This document shows positions 1-8,782 of a stretch of DNA of 19,843 bases, piece by piece; the first letter of the stretch is position 1, and each line of letters opens with the position of its first letter. The position numbers and the translations under genes were made by a program. Source of the DNA: Geodermatophilaceae bacterium (GTDB taxonomy: Bacteria > Actinomycetota > Actinomycetes > Mycobacteriales > Geodermatophilaceae); the NCBI GenBank assembly GCA_013813215.1, contig JACCSC010000392.1:1-19843 (forward strand), written 5' to 3'. The notes under the pieces are model-generated. The model ran no database searches. It was not told the DNA's origin and saw nothing but the letters and a program-made list of their open reading frames with translations.

Positions 1-738
1 GCGTACGCCGGTGCTGGCCGGCATGACCGCAGTCTCCGGCCTGGCGCTCGGCGTCCCCGCGGTCAGCCTGGCGTACTGGCTCTTCGTCGGCCGGTCCGCG
101 GAGCTGGACCTGCCCGAGATCGCCGGAGCCGCGTCGGCATCGGTTGGCCTCGCCGTCGGCGGTGCGGTCGTCACGACCCTCCTGGCGCTGCCGGTCGGCC
201 TGCTCGCGGCGCGGCACGCTGGCTGGTTCCCCCGGCTCATGGAGCGGGCGGCGTACGTCGGGCACGCGGTCCCCGGTGTGGTCGTCGCGCTGTCGCTGGT
301 CTTCTTCGCCGTCAACTACGCCTTCGGCCTGTACCAGAGCGTGCCGCTCGTGCTCTTCGCGTATGCCGTGCTCTTCCTGCCGCTGGCCGTGGCCGGTGTG
401 CATGCCTCGGCCGCGCAGTCCCCGCCGGGGCTGGAGGAGATCGCCCGGTCACTCGGCAGCCCGCCCCGGCAGGTGCTGCGCCGGGTCACCCTGCCGCTGG
501 CCGCGCCCGGGATCGCGGCGGCCGCGGTACTGGTGTTCATCACCTGCATCAAGGAGTTGACGGCCACGCTGATGCTGCAGCCCACCGGGATGAGCACCCT
601 GGCCACCGAGCTCTGGACCCAGACCTCCACCCGGGCGTACGCCGCGGCGGCGCCGTACGCTGCGCTGTTGGTGCTGCTGTCGGCGGTGCCCGCGTACCTG
701 CTCGGGCGGCGCAGCGGACGGTGGGGAGCGGCTCGGAC

Positions 739-742
<4 letters not shown>
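1..742 (+). CDS. ABC transporter permease, iron(III)/spermidine type, C-terminal part (5' end outside window)
   Basis: The reading frame is open to the left edge, so the gene starts upstream. The visible ~245 residues are hydrophobic with about six membrane helices. A binding-protein-dependent permease loop (EAA loop) lies near bases 431-510: LEEIARSLGSPP followed by VTLPLAAPGI, matching the EAA---G---------I-LP pattern that docks on the ATPase. Iron permeases of the FbpB type are about 500 residues with two such halves, so this is probably the second half. The stop overlaps the start of the ATPase gene by 4 bp (GTGA), which implies one operon. The iron assignment rests on the family look of both genes. 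The substrate-binding protein, which would decide the substrate, is not in the window, and a thiamine or polyamine transporter is possible. Confidence 0.85.
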
Positions 743-1764
<1,022 letters not shown>

Positions 1765-1779
1765 TGTCGCGCGCGGCGA

Positions 1780-2784
1780 TCAGCGGCGGTAGGTCAGCAC
1801 CGTCCAGCCGAGCAGCATCCGGAAGCCGTCCTGCATGAGGAACGGCGCTCCCGGCGTGAGCCGGGTCCACTCCCGCGCCTCGGGCGAGGCGACGTGGGTG
1901 CCGTTCAACGAGTCGAGATCGACGACGACCACCTCGTCGCCGTGGAACCGGATCGCCGCATGCGCTCCGGAGAGCACGTGGTCGGGATCGTTGATGACCA
2001 CCGGCTGAGCCTGGCCGCTGACCACCAGCTCGTGGTTGTCCGGCCGCCGGCCGAGGACCACGTCACCGGCCAGCGAGATCGTCGCGCCGTCCTCGAAGAC
2101 CAGGACGCCGGCGTTCGCCCGGAAGCCGCCGGAGCTGGGCGGCGCGTCGGGGTCCGGCGGCGGGTGGAACTCGGTTTGTTCTGGATCCGACGTCGGCTCC
2201 GCGCCGGTGTCTGACGTTACCGGCTCGACAGCGACCGGACCCGGGGACGAGACGGGGGGCTCCGAGGGCACCGGCGGCTCGGTCGGTACCGACGGCGGCA
2301 GCGCCGGTACCGCCGCTGACAAGCCGTCGGCGCGCGTGACGGCGGTCCACCGCACGGCGCCCCCCGGTACGGCGCCGCCGTCCAGATCGTGCCGGTACGC
2401 CGGCGCCTGTTCGGCCGCGGACCGCACCGCCTGCGGCGAGCCGAGCAGGACCGAGACACCAGGGATCACCGAACTCACCGGGCCGGTGGTGACCGGCTCG
2501 TCGTCGACGAGCAGGTCGACCGCGCCGTGCCGCAGCAGGAAACCGGTAGTCCCGTCGCTGACCAGGACGGCGAACGCCGTGTCCGCGTCGAGGGAGGGCA
2601 GCATGGTCTCGGCCAGGCCCTGGAGTACCGCGGCGCTCGCGGTGGCCCGCGCCCCTAGGCCCAGGCAGGCCACCAGGGTGTCCCAGACCGACTCCGGGGT
2701 CTGCGCCGAGGCCCACAGCAGGCTGTCGCGACGTCGCGCGACACTGCCGGGCCCGGGAATCACCTCACACCTTGCGCGGCTCAC
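1780..2784 (-). CDS. FHA-domain protein with an uncharacterised N-terminal domain, coupled to glgX
   Basis: About 334 residues. Residues 1-150 form a globular domain I cannot name (it begins with a VIPGPGSVARR stretch). A Pro/Ser/Thr/Glu-rich linker follows (about 165-220), then a C-terminal FHA domain with GRRPDN (near 247), SGAHA and DSLNGTHV, the residues that usually contact phosphothreonine. FHA domains bind phosphothreonine peptides, so this is a probable reader for a Ser/Thr kinase; the threonine-containing linker could itself be a target. GTG 2784 sits one base after the glgX stop and follows GGGAGGTGA, though with a short spacer. GTG 2808 would overlap glgX, and a third GTG lies a few codons inside. 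Being directly after glgX suggests co-translation with it. No kinase is adjacent; the nearest lies at 8.8-10.8 kb. Confidence 0.85.
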   Translation of the reverse strand: MSRARCEVIPGPGSVARRRDSLLWASAQTPESVWDTLVACLGLGARATASAAVLQGLAETMLPSLDADTAFAVLVSDGTTGFLLRHGAVDLLVDDEPVTTGPVSSVIPGVSVLLGSPQAVRSAAEQAPAYRHDLDGGAVPGGAVRWTAVTRADGLSAAVPALPPSVPTEPPVPSEPPVSSPGPVAVEPVTSDTGAEPTSDPEQTEFHPPPDPDAPPSSGGFRANAGVLVFEDGATISLAGDVVLGRRPDNHELVVSGQAQPVVINDPDHVLSGAHAAIRFHGDEVVVVDLDSLNGTHVASPEAREWTRLTPGAPFLMQDGFRMLLGWTVLTYRR

Positions 2785-2785
2785 G

Positions 2786-4849
2786 TCACCTCCCTGACCT
2801 GCCTGCACTGTAGTGATGGTGGCATTGCACGAGCAGTGCGCTGCGCGCGGTCACCGGCAGCGCGGCGCCGGCGCCCAGCCCGGCGGTGCCGGGCACGGGC
2901 AGTTCGAGGGTGGTGTCGAGCACGACGTCGTAGCGCAGGCCCCATGAACTCCCCGGCAGGCACACCGTCGTGTCCGCCGGACCCGCGTGCAGCCACAGGA
3001 GGAACGACGCGCTCGGCCCCAGTCGTACCCGGTGTCCCATCGCGCGCCCGTCGAGGTACATGCCCAGCGTGCGCTGCCCGGAGTCGTGCCACTGCGGCTC
3101 GGTCATCGGGGAACCGTCCGCCGCGAACCACGCCAGGTCCCGTACGCCGCCGCGCCCCGGCAACTGCTGCCCGTCCAGGAAGTGCACGGGGCGCAGCACC
3201 GCGTGGCCGGCCCGCAGCCGCAGGAGCGCCCGTACCCACTCCGCGAGGTCGTCGCCACCAGGAGCAGACCAGTCCAGGCCCAGGTCGAGGCAGTACGCGT
3301 TGTTGTTCCCGCCCTGCGTCCGCCACCGTTCGTCGCCGGCCAGCAGCATCGGGACCCCGGCCGAGAGCAGCAACGTGGTCAGCAGGTTGCGGGCCTGCCG
3401 GCGGCGTAGCCTCTCCACCTCGATCCCGGCCGGTCCCTCCACGCCGCAGTTCCACGACCGGTTGTCGTCGGTGCCGTCGGCGTTCCCCTCACCGTTGGCC
3501 TCGTTGTGCTTGCGGTCGTACGACACGAGGTCGCGCAGCGTGAAGCCGTCGTGCGCGGTCACGAAGTTCACCGACGCGGTGGGGCGACGGCCGGCAGCCC
3601 GGAACAGGTCGGAGGAGCCGGTCAGCCGGTAGCCCAGTTCGCGCACGCCGTCGCTGTGCCCCCGCCAGAAGTCGCGGACGCTGTCCCGGTACTTGTCGTT
3701 CCACTCGCTCCACCCGACCGGGAAGTGACCCACCTGGTAGCCGCCTGGGCCGAGGTCCCAAGGCTCGGCGATCAGCTTGACCCGGCGCAGCGTCGGATCC
3801 TGCGCGATGGCGGCCAGCAGCGGGCTGCGGACGTCGTACGGACCCGACGTGCGGGCCAGCGCCGGGGCCAGGTCGAAGCGGAATCCGTCGACGTGCATCT
3901 GCTCGACCCAGTAGCGCAGCGAGTCCATGACGAGCCGCAGCCCCGGACCGTACGACGTCTGCAGCGTGTTACCGCAGCCGGTCACGTCGTCGTACCGGCT
4001 CGACCCCTGCGGGTGGTGCCGGTAGTACGCCGCGGCGTCGATGCCGCGCAGGCTCAACGTCGGCCCGTCGGGCTCGCCCTCCGCGGTGTGGTTGTAGACG
4101 ACGTCCAGCAGCACCTCGAGCCCTGCCGCGTGTAAGGCCCGCACCATCGCCTTGAACTCGGTCACCTGCTGGCCGCGCGTGCCGCTCGCGGCATAGGGGC
4201 CGTGCGGGGCGAAGAAGGCCAGCGTGTTGTAGCCCCAATGGTTGGTCGAACCCCGAGCCGTCAGCCGGGGTTCGCTGAGGAAGTGGTGCACCGGCAACAG
4301 TTCGACGCTCGTGACGCCCAGGTCGCGCAGGTACGACGTGACCGCCGGGTGCGCCAGGCCGGCGTACGTCCCCCGCAGTTGCTCGGGGACGTCCGGGTGC
4401 GCCCGGGTCAGGCTGCCGACGTGCGTCTCGTAGACGACCGTCTCGCCCAGCGGTACGTCGGGGGCGCGGTCTCCGGCCCAGTCGAAGTGCTCGTCGACCA
4501 CGACGCCGCACGGGACGTGCGGCGCGGTGTCCCCATGCGGACTCGGCCCGGCCGGGTCGAACGACCCGTCCACCGCCTTGGCGTAGGGGTCCAGGAGCAG
4601 CCGGGCGGGGGAGTGCTGCGGACCGTGCAGCCGCAGGCCGTAGCGCTGCCCCGGTCGTACGCCGCTCAGGTACCCGTGCCAGATCTCGTCGGTGGACTCG
4701 GGCAGGCGCACCCGGCTCTCGACGCCGACCTCGTCGAACAGGCACACGTCCACCGCGGTCGCGGTGGGGGCCCAGAGTGCGACGTTCGTGCCGCGGCCGT
4801 CCCAGCTGGCCCCGAGTCGCCGGTGGGACCCGGACCGCGCGGACGCCAT
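2786..4849 (-). CDS. glgX: Glycogen debranching enzyme GlgX (GH13 isoamylase type)
   Basis: About 687 residues, normal for GlgX. The enzyme hydrolyses alpha-1,6 branches of phosphorylase-limited glycogen in the cytoplasm. The N-terminus resembles a CBM48 module (LGASWDGRGTNVALWAP). The catalytic barrel shows VVYNHT, the nucleophile Asp in DGFRFDLA, the acid/base Glu in LIAEPWD, and AHDGFTL; it then has AGDERWRTQGGNNNAYCLD, typical of GlgX/TreX. ATG 4849 is the only start that keeps the CBM48 start. It is preceded by TAGGGT eight bases upstream, so the mRNA may be leaderless. The stop lies one base from the FHA gene, suggesting an operon. The frame stays open far upstream, but that is antisense to the divergent ABC gene. 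TreX of a trehalose pathway is the close alternative; no treY or treZ is visible. Confidence 0.95.
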   Translation of the reverse strand: MASARSGSHRRLGASWDGRGTNVALWAPTATAVDVCLFDEVGVESRVRLPESTDEIWHGYLSGVRPGQRYGLRLHGPQHSPARLLLDPYAKAVDGSFDPAGPSPHGDTAPHVPCGVVVDEHFDWAGDRAPDVPLGETVVYETHVGSLTRAHPDVPEQLRGTYAGLAHPAVTSYLRDLGVTSVELLPVHHFLSEPRLTARGSTNHWGYNTLAFFAPHGPYAASGTRGQQVTEFKAMVRALHAAGLEVLLDVVYNHTAEGEPDGPTLSLRGIDAAAYYRHHPQGSSRYDDVTGCGNTLQTSYGPGLRLVMDSLRYWVEQMHVDGFRFDLAPALARTSGPYDVRSPLLAAIAQDPTLRRVKLIAEPWDLGPGGYQVGHFPVGWSEWNDKYRDSVRDFWRGHSDGVRELGYRLTGSSDLFRAAGRRPTASVNFVTAHDGFTLRDLVSYDRKHNEANGEGNADGTDDNRSWNCGVEGPAGIEVERLRRRQARNLLTTLLLSAGVPMLLAGDERWRTQGGNNNAYCLDLGLDWSAPGGDDLAEWVRALLRLRAGHAVLRPVHFLDGQQLPGRGGVRDLAWFAADGSPMTEPQWHDSGQRTLGMYLDGRAMGHRVRLGPSASFLLWLHAGPADTTVCLPGSSWGLRYDVVLDTTLELPVPGTAGLGAGAALPVTARSALLVQCHHHYSAGRSGR

Positions 4850-4857
4850 GACGGGCA

Positions 4858-4867
4858 ACCCTAGGGT
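4858..4867. promoter_or_regulatory. Palindromic ACCCTAGGGT with opposed -10 boxes between glgX and the ABC gene
   Basis: The 10-bp sequence ACCCTAGGGT is its own reverse complement and holds TAGGGT (TANNNT) on each strand. On the minus strand the box ends eight bases before the glgX ATG, the spacing of a leaderless actinobacterial promoter. On the plus strand it lies 10 bases before an in-frame GTG at 4878 and 28 before GTG 4896. No good -35 box was seen on either strand. A shared bidirectional -10 is inferred from position and symmetry only. Confidence 0.45.
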
Positions 4868-4895
4868 CCACCGGGGCGTGCTGTTGGATTGGGCG

Positions 4896-5705
4896 GTGTC
4901 CCCCCTGCACGAGGATCTGGTCGTCCACCTGGAGGCCGTCTCGGTACGCCGCGGTGGCAACGACCTGCTCGCCGAGCTGTCCTGGTCGGTCGAGCTCGAC
5001 GAGCGCTGGGTCATCCTCGGCCCGAACGGTGCGGGCAAGACGACGCTGCTGCAGCTGGTCAGCGCGCAGCTGCACCCGACCACGGGGACGGCGTATGTGC
5101 TCGGCGAGCAGCTGGGCGCGGTGGACGTCTTCGAGCTGCGGCCGCGGATCGGGCTGAGCACCGCCGAACTGGCCGGCCGGATCCCGGCCGAGGAGCGGGT
5201 GCTGGATGTCGTCGTCAGCGCGTCGTACGCGGTGGTCGGTCGCTGGCGCGAGCGGTACGACGGGGCCGACCTGGGCCGGGCCCACGCCCTGCTGCGGCAG
5301 CTCGGGGTCGGAGCGCTGGCCCAGCGGACGTTCGGAACCCTGTCCGAGGGCGAACGCAAGCGGGTGCAGGTGGCCCGGGCGCTGATGACCGACCCGGAGC
5401 TGATGCTGCTGGACGAGCCGGCGGCCGGCCTGGATCTCGGTGGGCGGGAGGACCTGCTCGCCCGGCTGACCGAGCTGGCCGCCGATCCCGACGCGCCGGC
5501 GTTGGTCCTGGTCACGCACCACGTGGAGGAGATCCCGCCGGGGTTCACCCACGCGCTGCTGCTGCGCGACGGACGCGTCGTCGCCGCCGGCCTGCTGGCC
5601 GACGTGCTGACCGCGGACAACCTCAGCGCGACGTTCGGGATGGCGCTTCGCCTCGAGCAGGCCGAGGGTCGCTGGTTCGCCCGGGCGGCGCCTGCCGCGC
5701 GCTGA
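4896..5705 (+). CDS. Single-domain ABC ATPase without adjacent permease
   Basis: About 269 residues from GTG 4896. Walker A GPNGAGKTT (42-50), signature LSEGERKRV (149-157), Walker B LMLLDEPAAGLDL (D173) and the switch histidine in VTHHVEE (H208) are intact, so it should bind and hydrolyse ATP. Only one nucleotide-binding domain and no membrane segments are present. No permease or binding protein is next to it, so the transported substrate or other role is unknown. I recall similar stand-alone ATPases annotated YlmA-like. Start choice: ATG 4848 overlaps the glgX start codon on the other strand and is unlikely; GTG 4878 and GTG 4896 are both possible, and the ABC fold clearly begins just after 4896 (LVVHLEAVSV). 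Confidence 0.85.
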   Translation: MSPLHEDLVVHLEAVSVRRGGNDLLAELSWSVELDERWVILGPNGAGKTTLLQLVSAQLHPTTGTAYVLGEQLGAVDVFELRPRIGLSTAELAGRIPAEERVLDVVVSASYAVVGRWRERYDGADLGRAHALLRQLGVGALAQRTFGTLSEGERKRVQVARALMTDPELMLLDEPAAGLDLGGREDLLARLTELAADPDAPALVLVTHHVEEIPPGFTHALLLRDGRVVAAGLLADVLTADNLSATFGMALRLEQAEGRWFARAAPAAR

Positions 5706-5722
5706 GGACGGCAGCCCGGTAC

Positions 5723-5742
5723 GCATAGCGGGAGCGCTATGC
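5723..5742 (+). promoter_or_regulatory. Perfect 8-bp inverted repeat, likely operator of the XRE/nucleotidyltransferase pair
   Basis: GCATAGCG at 5723-5730 and CGCTATGC at 5735-5742 are exact reverse complements around GGAG. The right arm contains the -10 hexamer TATGCT. A dimeric helix-turn-helix protein bound here would block the polymerase, so autoregulation by the XRE protein encoded just downstream is the natural inference. No second copy was noticed in the window. Confidence 0.6.
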
Positions 5743-5743
5743 T
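5738..5743 (+). promoter_or_regulatory. -10 box TATGCT for a leaderless XRE transcript
   Basis: TATGCT fits TANNNT and is followed by seven bases and then GTG 5751, so transcription would start at or next to that codon. No Shine-Dalgarno sequence precedes GTG 5751 or ATG 5760. The -35 region (about 5715-5720) has no recognisable consensus. The box lies inside the inverted repeat. Confidence 0.5.
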
Positions 5744-5750
5744 GGCTGCT

Positions 5751-6089
5751 GTGGCGAGCATGGGCGGCGACCTCATCCGGGAGGCCCGCAAGCGGGCCGC
5801 CCTGACCCAGCGCGAGCTGGCCGAGCGGGCGGGGACTACCCAGTCGGCGATCGCCCGGCTCGAGTCCGGACGGGTCGATCCAGGGTTCGAGCGGGTGCGG
5901 ACGCTGATGCGGCTGTGCGGGTTCAACCTGCTGGTAGCGCTCGACCCGTGGGACGACTCGGACCTGGCCCAGGCCATCCGTCTGCTCGAAATGTCGCCTG
6001 AGCAGCGACTGGAGTACATGGTCAGGGCGGCAAACCTGCTGTCCGAACTGAACGGACTCGCCCTGGCTGGGGCTCCCGATGGTGGCTGA
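5751..6089 (+). CDS. XRE-family helix-turn-helix regulator, candidate antitoxin
   Basis: About 112 residues from GTG 5751. Residues ~8-65 form a Cro/CI-type HTH, with LTQRELAERAGTTQSAIARL (18-37) spanning the recognition helices and LESGR following, as in the family. The remaining ~45 residues are helical, with a short MSPEQRLEYM segment, and could bind a partner. The gene overlaps the next gene by 11 bp, and its promoter carries a perfect inverted repeat, both typical of self-regulated two-gene modules. In AbiE-type systems a regulator precedes a nucleotidyltransferase toxin, although the classical AbiEi regulator is a different protein; here an XRE protein takes its place. ATG 5739 is in frame too, but it lies within the -10/operator. 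Antitoxin function is an inference. Confidence 0.8.
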   Translation: MASMGGDLIREARKRAALTQRELAERAGTTQSAIARLESGRVDPGFERVRTLMRLCGFNLLVALDPWDDSDLAQAIRLLEMSPEQRLEYMVRAANLLSELNGLALAGAPDGG

Positions 6090-6606
6090 GTTCCAACCCC
6101 ACGAGATGCTCGGGGCGTTGGCGAACCATCACGTCGAGTTCGTCGTCATCGGCGGGTACAGCGCTAACCTGCACGGTTCCCCGCTGCCCACCCTCGATCT
6201 GGACATCACGCCCCGGCGAGAGCGCGACAATCTCGATCATCTCTCCGGTGCCTTGCGGGAACTGGATGCGAAGGTGCGCGCGGTCGAACTGGACGAGCCG
6301 CTGCCGTTTGACCACGACGCAGACTCCCTCGCCGCGGTCGAGGTGTGGAACCTGACCACCCGGTACGGCGATCTGGACATCTCGTTCGTGCCGACGGGCA
6401 CCCGCGGCTACGAGGACCTGCGGCAGGACGCCGTGGAGGTCCGCCTGGGCGGCCTACGGGTCCTGGTCGCCTCACTCGCCGACGTGATCCGCAGCAAGGA
6501 GGCGGCCGGCCGCGACAAGGACCGCCGGGCGCTGCCGGTGCTGCGCGAGATCCTCGCCCGCCGGCTGCACGAAGGGCCGGTCAGTCCTCCACCACGTGCC
6601 GGCTGA
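6079..6606 (+). CDS. AbiEii-like nucleotidyltransferase, candidate toxin of a two-gene module
   Basis: About 175 residues. A DNA polymerase beta-type nucleotidyltransferase fold is indicated by VIGGYSANLHG (23-33), the acidic pair in TLDLDI (D40, D42), a further DLDI (D98, D100) and the C-terminal SKEAAGRDKDRRALPVL helix that AbiEii-like proteins carry. Enzymes of this fold transfer nucleotides to RNA, protein or small molecules; some are toxins that modify tRNA. GGGG near 6069-6072 could serve as ribosome-binding site for ATG 6079, and GTG 6082 is an alternative. The start lies inside the XRE gene. The 3' end overlaps the convergent flavoprotein pseudogene by 26 bp. No HEPN partner is present, so it is not an MNT/HEPN pair. 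A non-toxic metabolic nucleotidyltransferase cannot be excluded. Confidence 0.75.
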   Translation: MVAEFQPHEMLGALANHHVEFVVIGGYSANLHGSPLPTLDLDITPRRERDNLDHLSGALRELDAKVRAVELDEPLPFDHDADSLAAVEVWNLTTRYGDLDISFVPTGTRGYEDLRQDAVEVRLGGLRVLVASLADVIRSKEAAGRDKDRRALPVLREILARRLHEGPVSPPPRAG

Positions 6607-8012
6607 ACCGCTCCAGCGCCGCTGACCAGGCCGCTTCGTCCCGCCGGCCGTCCGACCCGATCGCCGCGACCGCGTCGTAGGCCGTCGCCATCGTGTGGTG
6701 GGTGTTGTCGTCTACGAACAGCCCCTGCCGGCCGAACGTCGTCACCCGGTCCAGGCCGTCGGCCCATCCCTGCAGGCCGGCCAGCCGCTGCGCGTAACCG
6801 ATCTCGTAGACCGGGTAGACGTGCGGCAGTCGGCGTACGGTGATCCCGGCCAGGTCCGGCGGCAGGTCGACGCCGGCCAGCGTCCGGGTGACGAGGGCGG
6901 CGAGTTCGGCGTCGTCCGCCGTCCACCACCGGTCGCCCGGCGCGCACGGGATCTCCGCACACAGGACAGTGCGTCGGTGGGGTCTTCCGGGCTGTCCCGG
7001 TAGTTGGCGGGCTCGCTCACCCGCGTCAAGGGGGTGTCGCCGGCCGGCAGGTAGTGCGCGTCGTACTCCGTCCACCGGCCGCCGCGATGCACGAGGTAGA
7101 CGAGCACCATGGCCCGCAGGGTCAGGCGGCGGGCGTCGTCGAGGACCGCGGGTGAGGGCTGCGGCCGGGCCAGCCCGGCCAGGACCGGCATCGGAACCGT
7201 CGACAGCACATGCCCGGCGCGGATACCGGTCCCGTCGGCGCGCCGCACGATCGGCCGGGCTCCCCGCAGTTCGACGGAGGAGATCTCGGCGTCGGTGTGT
7301 AGCGAGGCCCCGGCCGCCGGGGCGGCGGCGGCGAGCGCGTCCACGATCTGGCCGAAACCCCGCCGCGGGTAGTGGAAGACCCGGCCCTGCGGGTCGCCGC
7401 GGCGCAGCATCCGCCGGGCGATCTTCCACGGGCTGTCCGCGCTCACCCGCCGCCGGGCCTGCTCGATGTCGATCTCGCCGCCGGAGCGGCCCCACAGCTT
7501 CTGGGCGTACGGCTCGTACAGCACGTCGTACAGCTCGGGTCCCAGGGTGGCGAGCAAGTGTCCGCCGTACGACGTCCGCCGTACGACGTCCGCCGGTCGG
7601 CATAGCCGATCCAGCCGGCCCGGCGAAACGGTTCGAAGACGGCGTCCCTGACGATGCGGCGGATGGCCGAGGGCGGCACGGCCTGCGCCAGCTCGGCCGG
7701 CCGGAGCGGGAAGCCCACCCAACGGTCGTAGAGGCGCGGCCGGCCGTTCCGGGACCGGGTCTGCAGGTCTTCGCCGAGCAGCTCCCGCAGGTCGGCGAGC
7801 AGGTACGGCGCGGTCGCGGGATGCAACCGGTGGCTGCCGTGATCGACCCGTACCCCGGCGACCTCGAACGACGCGGCCAACCCGCCGAAGGCCGGAGCCC
7901 GCTCGTACAGCCGTACCGAGCGACCGGCCAGGGCGGCCCGCCAGGCTGCGGTCAGCCCGGCCGCGCCCCCGCCGAGCACGACCAGATCGCAGTCTTGCTC
8001 CGGCTCGGGCAT
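6581..8012 (-). pseudogene. FAD/NAD(P)-binding oxidoreductase (protoporphyrinogen oxidase / amine oxidase-like), two frameshifts
   Basis: The protein is readable only by joining three frames. Part 1 (8012 to ~7595) has the dinucleotide fold VVLGGGAAGLTAAW and the FAD-contact block YERAPAFGGLAAS, then HGSHRLHP. Part 2 (~7560 to ~6975) continues with GPELYDVLYEPYAQKLWG to VSEPANYRDSPEDPTD. Part 3 (~6973 to 6581) runs RTVLCAEIPC to HVVED and stop. The first break is a 14-bp tandem duplication (7561-7588); removing one copy restores GYADRRTSYGGHLLATLG. The second is one missing base near 6973; adding it gives DRTVLCAEIPC. The repaired protein would be about 472 residues, normal for the family. 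It follows the winged-helix gene by 43 bp. Its substrate is unknown. As written it cannot make the full enzyme. Confidence 0.85.
7561..7595. repeat. 14-bp tandem duplication that frameshifts the flavoprotein gene
   Basis: TCCGCCGTACGACG occurs at 7561-7574 and again at 7575-7588, followed by a 7-base partial copy (TCCGCCG, 7589-7595). Fourteen bases is not a multiple of three, so the extra copy shifts the frame by two. With one copy removed the coding frame runs straight through. Confidence 0.9.
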
Positions 8013-8055
8013 CCGGCCACCGTACGGACGCCGCTGGTCACGCCGCGACGACCGG

Positions 8056-8781
8056 TCAGCCGGACAGGGCGCCGAGTCCGGCGAGGAAGTCCAGCCGCTC
8101 GGGCTCGGTCAGGGCGGCGTATGGCGAAGCGGCCAGCTCGTTGGTGCGGGCCTCGATCTCCTCGCGCAACGGCCCGGCGGTCAGCGCCTGGATCTGCTCG
8201 ACGGTGAGCCCGGCCTCGGCCCAGGCGGCAGCGTGGGCGTCGGCGCGGTGCTGGCGCAGTGACGTCAACCGGTTGAACAGCAGCAGCGCCGGTGTGGCGT
8301 CGGCCGGCTCGTACGGGGGCGCTGTCGCCGCGAACGCCGGACCCGGGTCGGCCAGCCCCGCGGCCACCATCCGCCCCGCGAGATCGGCCAGCCGCGGCAG
8401 GCCACTGGCCCTCCATTCCCACAACGCCGACGCCGTCCGGTCGTGCAGGGCGAACATCTCCCGGTACAGCTCCCTGCCCCGGTCGGTGCTGTCGACCGCC
8501 GCCTCGAAGAGCACGAGCATCCCGCGCTCGGCCTGCCCCGACAGTTCGGCCCGGAAGTCCGTGTCGCTCATGTACCGCGCCACCGCGCGCGCCTGGTCGA
8601 GTGGAACCGAGCGGGTCGGCAGCGCCAGGCGCAGGCCGATCAGGGACCCGGCGCCCGTGAGTCCGAACTGCGTCAGCATCTCGCGGCCTTGCTCGCGACT
8701 GGCTCGGTGGACGGCGATCGTCACCCGGTCGACGATCGGAGCGACCAGCTCGGCGACCCGAACCGCGTCCAGGTGACCCAC
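8056..8781 (-). CDS. Winged-helix (MarR-like / SCO6745-type) protein ending the kinase operon
   Basis: About 241 residues from GTG 8781, one base after the kinase stop (TGACGTG), so translation is probably coupled. I see no membrane segment. The middle (AELSGQAERGMLVLF, then DSTDRGRELYREMFALHDR) resembles the wing and following helix of MarR regulators. The C-terminal half, with RADAHAAAWAEAGLT and IEARTNELAASPYAAL, resembles actinobacterial proteins I recall as SCO6745-like, for which no firm function is known. Place in the operon suggests a transcriptional output or target of the kinase circuit. This is inferred from coupling only. The flavoprotein pseudogene follows 43 bp downstream. Confidence 0.65.
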   Translation of the reverse strand: MGHLDAVRVAELVAPIVDRVTIAVHRASREQGREMLTQFGLTGAGSLIGLRLALPTRSVPLDQARAVARYMSDTDFRAELSGQAERGMLVLFEAAVDSTDRGRELYREMFALHDRTASALWEWRASGLPRLADLAGRMVAAGLADPGPAFAATAPPYEPADATPALLLFNRLTSLRQHRADAHAAAWAEAGLTVEQIQALTAGPLREEIEARTNELAASPYAALTEPERLDFLAGLGALSG

Positions 8782-8782
8782 G

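Noticed and set aside
4850..6019. Upstream extension of the glgX frame to 6019
   Set aside because: Antisense to the ABC ATPase and XRE genes, and the CBM48 start of GlgX fits ATG 4849.
7561..7595. Possible CRISPR-like repeat
   Set aside because: The 14-bp copies are contiguous, with no spacers, and lie inside a coding frame.
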